From the NCBI RefSeq assembly GCF_033958435.1, contig NC_134160.1:15239001-15303000 (forward strand): a stretch of DNA of 64,000 nucleotides, written 5' to 3'. Shown piece by piece: positions 45,001 to 55,309 of the stretch. The translations under genes were made by a program, and so were the position numbers. Position 1 is the stretch's first letter. Each line of letters opens with the position of its first letter. Origin of the DNA: Carettochelys insculpta. Taxonomy: Eukaryota > Chordata > Testudines > Carettochelyidae. Below the pieces are notes generated by a model. That model was not told the origin of the DNA. It was given only the letters and a program-made list of their open reading frames with translations, and ran no database searches.

Positions 45001-48000
45001 CATCACAGCCCCTCACCCCAGCATCCCTGCCTCCAAACGGCCTCTTCCAGCCCCCAGAGCGCCTCACACCAGCATCCCTGCCTCCAAACGGCCTCTTCCA
45101 GCCCCCAGAGCCCCTCACCCCAGCATCCCTGCCTCCAAACTGCCTCTTCCAGCCCCCAGAGCCCCTCACACCAGCATCCCTGCCTCCAAATGACTTCTTC
45201 CAGCCCCCAGAGTCCCACACCCCAGCATCCCTGCCTGCAAACAGCATCTTCCAGCCCCCGGTACCCCTCACCCCAGCATCTCTGCCTCCAAACAGCCTCT
45301 TCCAGCCCATGGTGCCCCTGACCCCAGCATCCCTGCCTCCAAACGGCCTCTTCCAACCACCTGAGCCCTTCACCCCAGAATCCCTGCCTCCAAACTGCCT
45401 CTTTCAGCCCCCGGTGCCCCTCTCCCCAGCATCCCCGCCTCCAAACGGACTCTTCTAGCCACCAGAGCCCCTCACCCCAGCATCCCTGCCTCCAAACTGC
45501 CTCTTTCAGCCCCCGGTGCCCCTCTCCCCAGCATCCCCGCCTCCAAACGGACTCTTCTAGCCACCAGAGCCCCTCACACCAGCATCCCTGCCTCCAAACG
45601 CCCTCTTCCATCCCCTAGAGTCCCTCACCCCAGCAGCCCTGCCTCCAAATTGCCTCTTCCAGCCCCCAGAGCCCCTCACCCCAGCATCCCTGACTCCAAA
45701 CGGCCTCTTCCAACCACCAGAGCTCCTCACCCCAGCATGTCTGCCTCCAAACGGCTTCTTCCAGCCCTCAGAGCCCCTCACCCCAGCATCTCTGCCTCCA
45801 AACAGATTCTTCCAGCCCCCAGAGCCCCTCACCCCAGCATCCCTGCCTCCAAACGGCCTCTTCCAGCCCCCAGAGCCCCTCACCCCAGCATCTCTGCCTC
45901 CAAATGGCCTCTTCCAACCACCTGAGCTCCTCACCCCAGCATCTCTGCCTCCAAACGGCTTCTTCCAGCCCTCAGAGCCCCTCACCCCAGCATCTCTGCC
46001 TCCAAACAGATTCTTCCAGCCCCCAGAGCCCCTCACCCCAGCATCCCTGCCTCCAAACGGCCTCTTCCAGCCCCCAGAGCCCCTCACCCCAGCATCTCTG
46101 CCTCCAAATGGCCTCTTCCAGCCCCCAGAGCCCCTCACCCCAGCATCCCTGCCTCCAAACGGCCTCTTCCAGCCATCAGAGCCCCTCACCCCAGCATCCC
46201 TGCCTCCAAACGGCCTCTCCCAGCCCCCAGAGCGCCTCACACCAGCATCCCTGCCTCCAAACGGCCTCTTCCAGCCCCCAGAGCCCCTCACCCCAGCATC
46301 CCTGCCTCCAAACTGCCTCTTCCAGCCCCCAGAGCCCCTCACACCAGCATCCCTGCCTCCAAATGACTTCTTCCAGCCCCCAGAGTCCCACACCCCAGCA
46401 TCCCTGCCTGCAAACAGCATCTTCCAGCCCCCGGTACCCCTCACCCCAGCATCTCTGCCTCCAAACAGCCTCTTCCAGCCCATGGTGCCCCTGACCCCAG
46501 CATCCCTGCCTCCAAACGGCCTCTTCCAACCACCTGAGCCCTTCACCCCAGAATCCCTGCCTCCAAACTGCCTCTTCCAACCCCCGGTGCCCCTCACCCC
46601 AGCATCCCCGCCTCCAAACGGCCTCTTTCACCTCCCAGAGCCCCTCACACCAGCATCCCTGCCTCCAAACGCCCTCTTCCATCCCCTAGAGTCCCTCACC
46701 CCAGCAGCCCTGCCTCCAAATTGCCTCTTCCAGCCCCCAGAGCCCCTCACCCCAGCATCCCTGACTCCAAACGGCCTCTTCCAACCACCAGAGCTCCTCA
46801 CCCCAGCATCTCTGCCTCCAAACGGCTTCTTCCAGCCCTCAGAGCCCCTCACCCCAGCATCTCTGCCTCCAAACAGATTCTTCCAGCCCCCAGAGCCCCT
46901 CACCCCAGCATCCCTGCCTCCAAACGGCCTCTTCCAGCCCCCAGAGCCCCTCACCCCAGCATCTCTGCCTCCAAATGGCCTCTTCCAACCACCAGAGCTC
47001 CTCACCCCAGCATCTCTGCCTCCAAACGGCTTCTTCCAGCCCTCAGAGCCCCTCACCCCAGCATCTCTGCCTCCAAACAGATTCTTCCAGCCCCCAGAGC
47101 CCCTCACCCCAGCATCCCTGCCTCCAAACGGCCTCTTCCAGCCCCCAGAGCCCCTCACCCCAGCATCTCTGCCTCCAAATGGCCTCTTCCAGCCCCCAGA
47201 GCCCCTCACCCCAGCATCCCTGCCTCCAAACGGCCTCTTCCAGCCATCACAGCCCCTCACCCCAGCATCCCTGCCTCCAAACGGCCTCTTCCAGCCCCCA
47301 GAGCGCCTCACACCAGCATCCCTGCCTCCAAACGGCCTCTTCCAGCCCCCAGAGCCCCTCACCCCAGCATCCCTGCCTCCAAACTGCCTCTTCCAGCCCC
47401 CGGAGCCCCTCACACCAGCATCCCTGCCTCCAAATGACTTCTTCCAGCCCCCAGAGTCCCACACCCCAGCATCCCTGCCTGCAAACAGCATCTTCCAGCC
47501 CCCGGTACCCCTCACCCCAGCATCTCTGCCTCCAAACAGCCTCTTCCAGCCCATGGTGCCCCTGACCCCAGCATCCCTGCCTCCAAACGGCCTCTTCCAA
47601 CCACCTGAGCCCTTCACCCCAGAATCCCTGCCTCCAAACTGCCTCTTTCAGCCCCCGGTGCCCCTCTCCCCAGCATCCCCGCCTCCAAACGGACTCTTCT
47701 AGCCACCAGAGCCCCTCACCCCAGCATCCCTGCCTCCAAACGGCCTCTTCCAGTCACCAGAGCCCCTCACCCCAGCATCTCTGCCTCCAAACGGCCTCTT
47801 CCAGCCCCCGGAGCCCCTCACCCCAGCATCCCTGCCTCCAAATGGCCTCTTCCACCTCCCAGAGCCCCTCACCCCAGCATCCCTGCCAACAAACGGCCTC
47901 TTCCAGCCCCCAGAGCCCCTCACCCGAGCATCCCTGCCTCCAAACGGCCTCTTCCAGCCCCCAGAGCCCCACACCCCAGCATTTCTGCCTCCAAACCGCC

Positions 48001-48531
48001 TCTTCCAGCCCCCGGTGCCCCTCACTCCAGCATCCCTGCCTCCAAATGGCTTGTTCCAGCCCCTGGTACCCCTCACCCCAGCATCCCTGCCTCCAAACGG
48101 CTTCTTCCCGCCCCCAGAGCCCCTCACTGCAGCATCCCTGCCTCCAAACAGCCTCTTCCCGTCCCCAGAGCCCCTCACGCCAGCATCCCTGCCTCCAAAC
48201 GGCCTCTTCCAGACCCCAGAGCCCCTCACCCCAGCATCTCTGCCTCCAAATGACTTCTTCCAGCCCCCACAGCCCCTCACCCCAGCATCCCTGCCGCCAA
48301 ACGGCCTCTTCCACCACCAGAGCCCCTCACCCGAGCATCCCTGCCTTCAAACGGCCTCTTCCAACCACCAGAGCCCCTCACCCCAGCATCCCTGCCTCCA
48401 AACGGCCTCTTCCACCTCCCAGAGCCCCTCACCCCAGCATCCCTGCCTCCAAACGGCCTATTCCAGCCTCCGGTGCCAGTCCTCCCAGTATTCCTGCCGC
48501 CAAACATCCTCTTCCAGCCCCCAGGGCCTGG
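39096..48531. repeat. 51-bp minisatellite, about 185 copies, with higher-order repeats
   Basis: A 9.4 kb head-to-tail array of a C/A-rich unit whose core runs 'cccctcaccccagcatccc', 'tgcctccaaacggcctc', 'ttccagcccccagag'. The period is 51 bp through most of the array, with occasional partial units (for example near 40312-40320, 40975-40990, 41990-42000). The left half is more diverged. From about 42.2 kb a higher-order pattern appears: the marker phrase 'cagccctgcctccaaattg' recurs at 43288, 44461, 45634 and 46705, spacings of 1173, 1173 and 1071 bp, which are 23, 23 and 21 units. Because 51 is divisible by three, each plus frame repeats a 17-residue motif: PLTPASLPPNGLFQPPE, APHPSIPASKRPLPAPR or SPSPQHPCLQTASSSPQ. 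Frames longer than 1000 codons result. Frame drift and antisense openness argue that these are not genes. Confidence 0.95.
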
Positions 48532-48816
48532 CCAGTGTGTGAAGTGGAGAACGCTCCATCTCCCAAGCTCTGCAGCCACTCTCCTGACTTCCGCCCAGTG
48601 AGCTCCATAGGGGCACAGGTTCAAATGCCCTTTGACTTAGGGGCCCCGCTGGAGAGGCTGGGGCTGGACTTCCCACAGGAGCGCCACATGGTGGGTGCTG
48701 AGGGCACTGTGGGCCCAATGGTAGGCGGTGATCACGTGAAGACCTGACCCTGAGCTCGGAGGAACATCTGGCCTACAAGTGTTTGCTGCTCAGCAACATG
48801 GAGGCCCATGGAAAAG
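48532..48816 (+). pseudogene. Candidate exon D after the minisatellite, apparently frameshifted
   Basis: Directly after the last repeat unit, one plus frame stays open through non-repetitive sequence: WPVCEVENAPSPKLCSHSPD, FRPVSSIGAQVQMPFDLGAP and LERLGLDFPQERHMVGAEG, ending at TGA 48745-48747. A second frame is open from 48732 (TCACGTGAAGACCTGACC) and reads LTLSSEEHLAYKCLLLSN and MEAHGKG up to an excellent donor AAAAG|GTGAGT at 48817. The two frames differ by one base near 48740, so a single-base loss (or a sequencing error) would split one exon. Composition is protein-like in both halves. Family not recognised. Upstream, the exon would run back into the array with no acceptor of its own that I trust. 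Confidence 0.38.
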
Positions 48817-51009
48817 GTGAGTCCCTGAGCCCTGGCTCTCCTCTCACTGCCCACCAGAGCCCCCGGGACGTGACGCACCGTCTGGGCTCTCCTGTGCAGT
48901 CTCGCAAGCAGGCCGTGGGTGGAGCTGGGCTGCCAGGGTGGCCAGCTCCTTTGGTAGATGGGGGCTGTGAACACAGTGCGCCAAGGGAGCAGTGGGTGGA
49001 TGCTCCAAGGACAGGCTCCGCAGCTGGACTTGCGCTCCTCTTGCTAACCTGGGCAGAGGAAGTCAGGCCTGCAAAGCCTGAAGGGAGTGTTGCCTAGGGG
49101 AAGGGCATCGTGGAGCTGACCCCACTGGGCTCCAGCAAGGCGTCCTCACACTCAGGACAGGCAGCAACAAGGTGCCTCTCAGCCTGGGTACCCCAGGAAG
49201 CATCACATCCCCTCCCTGACCCTAAGTCAGCACCATTCACTCCACTTTAAAGATGGGGAAACTGAGGGACAGAGCGGCAAAATGACTTGATTTATGTCTT
49301 CCTGAGGTGCCAGAGGCAGGAAACAGCCCCAGGAGCCCTGGCTTCCAGCTCTCTGCTCTCAGCAAACTTTTATACCTGAAAAAGACAAGGCGCAACCTTC
49401 TGCAATGGGTATCCTATGCTCAGAGTGAGGGACAGGAATGAGAACGCACACTGGCTGAGAGGGGAGAGCCCAGAAAACCACTGGCTTTCTGTTGCAACTG
49501 GCTGGCCTCTGCTTGGGAGCTGGGCCAGGTCCGAATGGATGGGCACTGGGGCCTGGCAGAGCTGGAGGCTGGGAAAGCAGGACTGGAGAAGCAGGTTGCG
49601 GACAAAGTACTATAGTAGGGATGTGGGGGCGAGGCCTTTGTAGTAGGATCTTTGGTGGGGGCAGGACTGCATCTTCAGGATGGGTTCCTGGTCAAGACTC
49701 ACGTGTGTGGCACAGCTGGTGGGGGAGACAGGCCAAGAGCGCAGTTCATTGGCAGTGCTGAAGGCTGGAGCACCAGGAGGGGGGCTGGACAGGAAGGAGT
49801 TGTACTGGCAGAGCCAGGCTGGGGGGAGGGTCTCGCATGTGATCTGAGACATTATTTAGCTCATGCCAGCGCCAACAGCACCTTGTTGGGTTTTTTGTTG
49901 TTGTTTGTTTGTTTGTTTTTTATTGCGCTGAAAAAACGATCAATCACCGGAACAACAAGGCTACGTTTTGGCTTAATGGACCGGTTGTTTTATGAAAGCA
50001 AAATAATTAACATTTACTGAGAAACGACTTGTATTTATCCCAGAGCCGTTAATCCGCATGGAGACAGAGTGTGTGCATCAGCTTCTATGATTTTTCAAAC
50101 TCTGTCAATGTAATTTTACCAGTCCCACCTAGAGCTTTCAAAGGGTCGAGGCACTGGCCCCCGGGTTGTTTGCAGGCAGAGCTGGTGGGAAAGTCCCGAC
50201 AACCTTTGTTTTGACAAAAGTGCCAGTGCATTGAAAGGAAAACTAGGAAATTTGGGAAAATTGTTGATGAAATTTTATTTTGAACCCCAGAAAGAGAGCA
50301 AAAATATTTAGATTTTCCACTTCCACACTACTTTAAAAAAAGTGCATTTTCCTCAAAACGTTAAAAACAAGGTCGCAGTCAGAACATCAAGCTTTGCTTT
50401 TATTGAACTGAGGTTTTGATTGATCCCACTGATTTGTTTTTGGGTTGTTTTTTTTTTTGTTTTTTGTTTTTTGTTTTTTTTTTGGCGGGGAGATTCATTC
50501 ATATCAAGTTTGCATTTCTCCCCTTACCCCCAATCCACTTCAAAATGGAAAGTTTCAAGCCCACCAAGATTTCTCTTGAAACAGAAAATGTGCTTCAGGC
50601 CTGGCTGTGCTGCTCAGGCTGCAAACCTGGGTGTCAGGTCCCCGGACCCATGCAAAGCACTTCCAGGGAGCCGGACCCTAGGGAGCTGGACACATTATTA
50701 GAATAGAAGCCCAAAAAAACCCCAGGCATGGGTATGCTACTATATAGCCAGCAATGGGAGTGGGATGGGGAAAAATTTCAGCCACATAACAAGATCACCA
50801 CGGAGGGACATAAAATGCTCTAGTTGGATATTCATTCCAAGCATCTTCTCAGAGGTTGACCTGGGGGATGCTCCATTTGCAAGGTTGCCACAGGGATGAA
50901 TCACTTGTTGCAGAGGAGTGACCATTGAACTGCAGCAATAGTAGGCTCTTATCCTCCATATGGGTCATCCAGAAGCGAGGAAGAAACTGGCCCCAGCAGC
51001 CAGTAAGGG
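48817..51009. other. No firm gene; MIR relic and T-rich runs
   Basis: An open segment 48900-49097 follows an acceptor-like TCTCCTGTGCAG and ends in TAG, but its open phase does not match the donor at 48817, so I do not call it. A reversed MIR relic lies at 49225-49370 ('actttaaagatggggaaac', 'tgagggacagagcggcaaaa'). (GTTT)n-like and T-rich runs are at 49887-49922 and 50440-50482. The 50400-50700 open frames start in the T-run and are chance. Confidence 0.45.
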
Positions 51010-51230
51010 TAAATAGTCTCAGGGGGTAGCCATGTCAGTCTGTAGCTTCACAAATAACAAGCAGTCCTGTTGCACCCTGAAGACTGATAAATTACAAATC
51101 ATCAGCTTTTGTGGGTCAGGTCCGCTTCCTCAGATAATTGGCCGATAACCTGGAGAAGTGGCTTTACCCATAAAAGCTTATGACAATCAATTTTAGTTTT
51201 TGATGTGCTGCGGGACTGCTTGTTAACCAT
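51010..51230. repeat. Dispersed element copy 4, inverted pair
   Basis: A minus copy ('gtagccatgtcagtctgtag', 'cttcacaaataacaagcag', 'tcctgttgcaccctgaagac', 'atcagcttttgtgggtcagg', 'tccgcttcctcagataattg') is followed by a plus-oriented partial copy ('cccataaaagcttatgacaa', 'tgatgtgctgcgggactgc', 'ttgttaacc'). Head-to-head arrangement, as in the 55.3 kb copy but more diverged. Confidence 0.65.
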
Positions 51231-51361
51231 GTAAGGGTGTCACACAACACATAAACGGACAAATACATGGATGCACACACAGAGTGTGAACACTCACACA
51301 GACATCCACACATGCTCAAATAAATCTAGTCAGATCCACACACAACTCAGTTAAGGCAGAA

Positions 51362-52492
51362 AAGTGACTCTCAACTTTTCCAGACTACCATCAGGCGTCC
51401 AATTCATTTTGCGTACTCCTAAGTTCTAGCACTTGCTTTCAAAATCAAGGAAAAATACAAAAGTGTCCCAGCACCTGGCCCCTGATGATTGCTGCCTTCC
51501 TCATTTTTATCATATAATTATAAAATAGATCAATGGAATGTAAATACTGTCCAGGTTGAACCTCTCTCATCCGGCACCCTCGGGACCTGACTATGTGCCA
51601 GATGGGAGAATTTGCCAGATGACAGGAGGTCAATATTTTCTAACACATTACCAACACTTCCACTGCTTATTGGGCTCTTAGAAGACATTTAGGGGTAAAT
51701 TACAGCGAAGTAACAGCACAGAACACTGAGAGTCAGGAGTGGGGGCTGCAAACAAACTTTATGGGACCACAGGAAACTTGGCCACACCCATGATAAGTGG
51801 TCCTCCAGATCACTAAAATTATGCCAGATTATGGAGCTTGCCAGATGAGAGAGTTCCAGAGTACAGAGGTTCAGCCTGCATTTACATTACAGAATATGTT
51901 TGCAGAGCCATGCAACCACGTCACTGCACGAAACTGCAGTGTGAACTGGCTAGTGTGAATTGCTAGGGCAATTTCCATAGGCTGTTGCAAAACTAAGGAA
52001 AGCTCTAGTTGAGCTGCCTTACCTCCTAGAACAGCGCAAGGCTCAGCCCTAGGGTCCTTGGCAGCTGCTAAAGCAGGTGAGTGAGCTGTACTGGAAAACC
52101 ACTGCTCATCCCTCCCTTGTTCTGACCCTCCACTGCACTGCCTGAGTGGCCAGAGGCCCAGCTCCTAGGCAAGTGGGCTCTGAAGCACCACGTTGCCCCT
52201 GCCTTGAGCACTGATTCGTCAGTTCCTGGCCAATGGGAGCGGAGGGCAGTGCCACTACCCCATTTAATTGGTTAACTGGTAGGCTAACCAATTAACCAAT
52301 TAGATGGGGCAGGTCAGCTGAACCAGACAAGCCCAGATTCCTGCCACCGTCACCAGTGGCTGCTTTGGCCAGGATGGAGCGCCCCAGGCCATCCAGTTCA
52401 AGGCTGCTCTGTCCCTTTCCTGTTAACCAGTTAACCATTAACATCCCTGTTGCTTATCCCCAGGGGTACACACACCCTGGCTGAGAACCACT
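51362..52492. mobile_element. hAT-like element with nested insertion
   Basis: The left end 'aagtgactctcaacttttcc' with 'agactaccatcaggcgtcc' and the right end 'ttatccccaggggtacacac' with 'accctggctgagaaccact' match the two ends of a hAT family whose termini read cagtggttctcaacc. The 51552-51880 TIR element lies inside. Target duplications are not clear. The remaining interior has no transposase. Confidence 0.55.
51552..51880. mobile_element. Short TIR DNA element (Tigger/mariner-like)
   Basis: The inverted ends are 'caggttgaacctctctcatc' with 'cggcacc' on the left. On the right, reverse-complemented, they read 'tgcaggctgaacctctgtac' then 'tctggaactctctcatctgg'. CCAGATGAGAG-type blocks occur on both sides. 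At 330 bp it is non-autonomous. The family assignment is from remembered 'ggttgaacctctcttatccgg' ends and is tentative. Confidence 0.6.
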
Positions 52493-53714
52493 TCTAGCAG
52501 ATAAGTAGCACTCCTAAGCTGTGATCAAAGGCTGGTTAAGCCACTTACTGAGTGCATGAACTTGGATAGGATCATGATTGAAACTTGATTTCACCATGAC
52601 CCCTTCTGGAAGCAAAAATTACTCCATGACCTGAGAAGGTGGGACCGCCGCCTGAGCCAAAACCTGATCCCCACCATCCTGGGGTGTGGTGTCAAATCCC
52701 AAAGCTTCAGCCTCAGCCTGGAGCTTAAAACTTGAGCCCCACCACCCAGGGCTGAACCCTCAGGCATTGGCTCATGCTGTGGGGCTTAGGTGATGGCTCT
52801 GGCCCTGGCCCTGGCTTGGTACTCCAGCAAGTCTAAACCAAGACTGGCGATGTCATTAAAAAGGGGTCACAACCCACTTTCAGTCTGAGAACCGCTGAGC
52901 AAATCTGTGCCTCTATTTCCCCTCTGTAAAATGGGGGTGACAATTCCCTAGCTCACCTTGTGCCCATAGAGATCCAGGTGAGACAGATTAACTCCACTGT
53001 ACATTCTTGTACCCTAGCCAAATAAAGTATGGCAGGAAGAGAAGAGGCTCTGGCCTAGGATTGCCTATCACCACCATCATTTTTATCGAGATTCTTCAGT
53101 AGATTGGCACCAGCGTTTACCCTGCTGCACAGTAACTAGCACAGAACAAGGCTGCGTTGAGAAATAATAAGCCAGCTGCCATAGATGGCTGATAACACCT
53201 TATCTGGATTGCTGCCTGGTTTGCGACCGGAGGGGAATGGGGAAAAAATAAGAAGAACCTGCTGCTGCTCATAAAACACAAGAGTTACAAACGAGCCCAG
53301 CCCAGCAGTCCTCAGCATTGGCACCAATTGCATCAGACTTGTCTGGAGATCTGGTCTCGGCTCTGGAGCTGGCCTGGAGGCTTGCCCCGAGCGCCAGGCC
53401 TCCATGGGGAGCTGCATCTCTTTCTCTTTCCCCTTTTACTGTCTTGACACAATTTCCCAACCCCCACCCACCTTCCATCCACTGTGGCTGGCTTCTCTGG
53501 GAATAAGTGACTAGCTCAATTGCTTTGTCTGCAGAACCTTGGCACAGCAAACAGAAGCTGGAGAGAGTTTCCCCATCAGCCTTCAGAGCCAAGGAGCTCT
53601 TCAGAAATCTCCCACTGATTTCTGTGAGACAGCCCAGACAAACCCTTTATCCTTCTGGATCCTCCACCTGAGTGCAGAGCAGCCACCAAGGAACCACAAT
53701 TAATCTATCAACAC
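52493..53714. other. No gene recognised; hAT tip and MIR relic
   Basis: 'aaaaaggggtcacaacccac' to 'cagtctgagaaccgctgagc' (52855-52905) looks like one end of a hAT element. It is followed by a MIR-like relic ('ctgtgcctctatttcccctc', 'tgtaaaatgggggtgacaat') at 52900-53000. No exon supported. Confidence 0.45.
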
Positions 53715-54625
53715 ACAGAATCATAGAACCATAGAGCTGGAAGAGACCTAAAAAAGCCATCGAGTCCAGCCCCCTGCCCTAAGCAGGGCCAAACCCATCA
53801 GATCAGCCCTGCCAGGGCTTTGTCAAGGCGAGACTTAAACACCTCCAGGGATGGAGACTCCACTACTTCCCTGGGTAGACCATTCCAACGCTTCACCACC
53901 CTCCTAGTGAAAAAGTTTTTCCTAATGTTCAACCTGGACCTTTCCAACCACAACTTGAGACCATTGTTCTGTGTTCTGCCATCCGTGACCCCTGTGAACA
54001 GCCTCTCTCTTCAGCCTCTTTGCAGCCTCCCTTCAGCAAGTTGAAGGCTGTTATCAAGTCCCCCCTCAGTCTTCTCTTCTGCAGACTAAACATTCCCAAT
54101 TGCCTCAACCTTTCTTTATAGGTCATATGCTCCAGCCTCCTAATTATTTCGGTCGCCCTCCACTGGACCCTCTCCAGTGTATCCACATCCTTCCTACAAC
54201 AGGGGGCCCAGAACTGAGCACAGTACTCCAGATGCGGCCTCACCAAAGCTGAATAAAGAGGAATAATCACTTCTCTGGATCTGGCAACACTCCTCTTGAT
54301 GCAACCTAATATGCCATTAGCTTTCTTGGCTACAACAGCACACTGTTGACTCATGTCCAGCTTCTCATCTACTACAACTCCCAGGCCCTTTTCTGCAGAG
54401 CTACTACCGAGCCAGTCAGACCCCAGCCTTGCAGGATTCTGCACTTGTCCTTATTGAACCTCATCAGATTTCTTGCAGCCCAGTCTTCCAATTTGTCTAA
54501 GTCAGTCTGGACCCTGTCCTTACCCTCCAGTGTATCTACCTCTCCCCCTAGCTTAGCGTCATCTGCAAACTTGCTGAGGGTGCAATCCAACCCCTCATCC
54601 AAGTCATCGTCCATATTCTCCTTCT
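53715..54625 (-). pseudogene. CR1 LINE reverse-transcriptase fragment with 3' end
   Basis: A 5'-truncated CR1 on the minus strand. It reads in two frames: 54372-54644 gives [20 protein letters not shown] (catalytic box region), and 53929-54444 gives [39 protein letters not shown] and [21 protein letters not shown] one-base shift near 54440 separates the frames. The CR1 3' tip is at 53715-53760 ('cacagaatcatagaaccata', 'gagctggaagagacct'). It is a different copy from the one at 25.7 kb and somewhat shorter. Confidence 0.9.
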
Positions 54626-55309
54626 TCCACTCTCGCTTCTTCATCCTGGCTCCCCTGCTCCATCCTCTCGCCCCACACCCTTCTCTCGCTCTTTGTCCAC
54701 CTCTTTCATTTGTAACCCCACCTTGCTCTGCTTCCCCCTTCCCATCCCTCCTCTGCCATTGCCACGGTCAGCCCTTCGCTCGCCTTCCCTCACGCTCCCT
54801 CGCTCCACCTGGCCTGTCCAATTGCATTTCCGCTCCAGAGATTTACCACTCGCTCCTGGGACTGTGCAGTGTGTGTTGCCTTGGCAACGCAGACAGGCCT
54901 TGGAAAAACCTCTGCCCTCCACCCTCTGCTCCTGCAGCAAGTTCCCCCAGCCCATCCTTCGCTGGCCTCCCTCGGCTTGCTGCCCGTGCTGGGTCACACA
55001 GCCCCAGAGACAAGGGGGGACTGTTAGCAGACAGCAGATTGGTGCGAAATGAGGTGAGTGGTAAACAAGGAAGGGAAGTGTGATAGGATGGGGTACCTGG
55101 GCACTGCTAGAGAAATCAATCCAGGGTACCTCTGCTTAAAAACCAGGCCACTTACAGCCCCAGCCTGGGATTTCCTTCTCACTATGGCAAATCCAACCAG
55201 CCACCATAGCACCTCTGCCAGCCCCACTGACCAGCCAGAAGACATACGAAGAAACCCATAGACTTCCCAGCTGCTGTACCAGCCCAGATCCATAACACCC
55301 AAATTCAGA
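54626..55309. other. Pyrimidine-rich spacer; no gene recognised
   Basis: 54626-54830 is a C/T-rich run ('cttctcgctctttgtccacc', 'cgctcgccttccctcacgct') that gives long chance frames. The remainder holds nothing I can name. Confidence 0.4.

Noticed and set aside
39096..48531. CRISPR-like array
   Set aside because: The units are contiguous with no unique spacers, and the setting is a vertebrate genome.
48900..49097. Terminal exon of the plus-strand candidate gene
   Set aside because: It has a good acceptor-like tract and a stop, but the open frame needs phase 0 while the donor at 48817 leaves phase 1, and the intron would be only 83 bp.
50416..50706. Phe-rich small membrane protein
   Set aside because: The hydrophobic segment is translation of a poly-T run. 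There is no other support.
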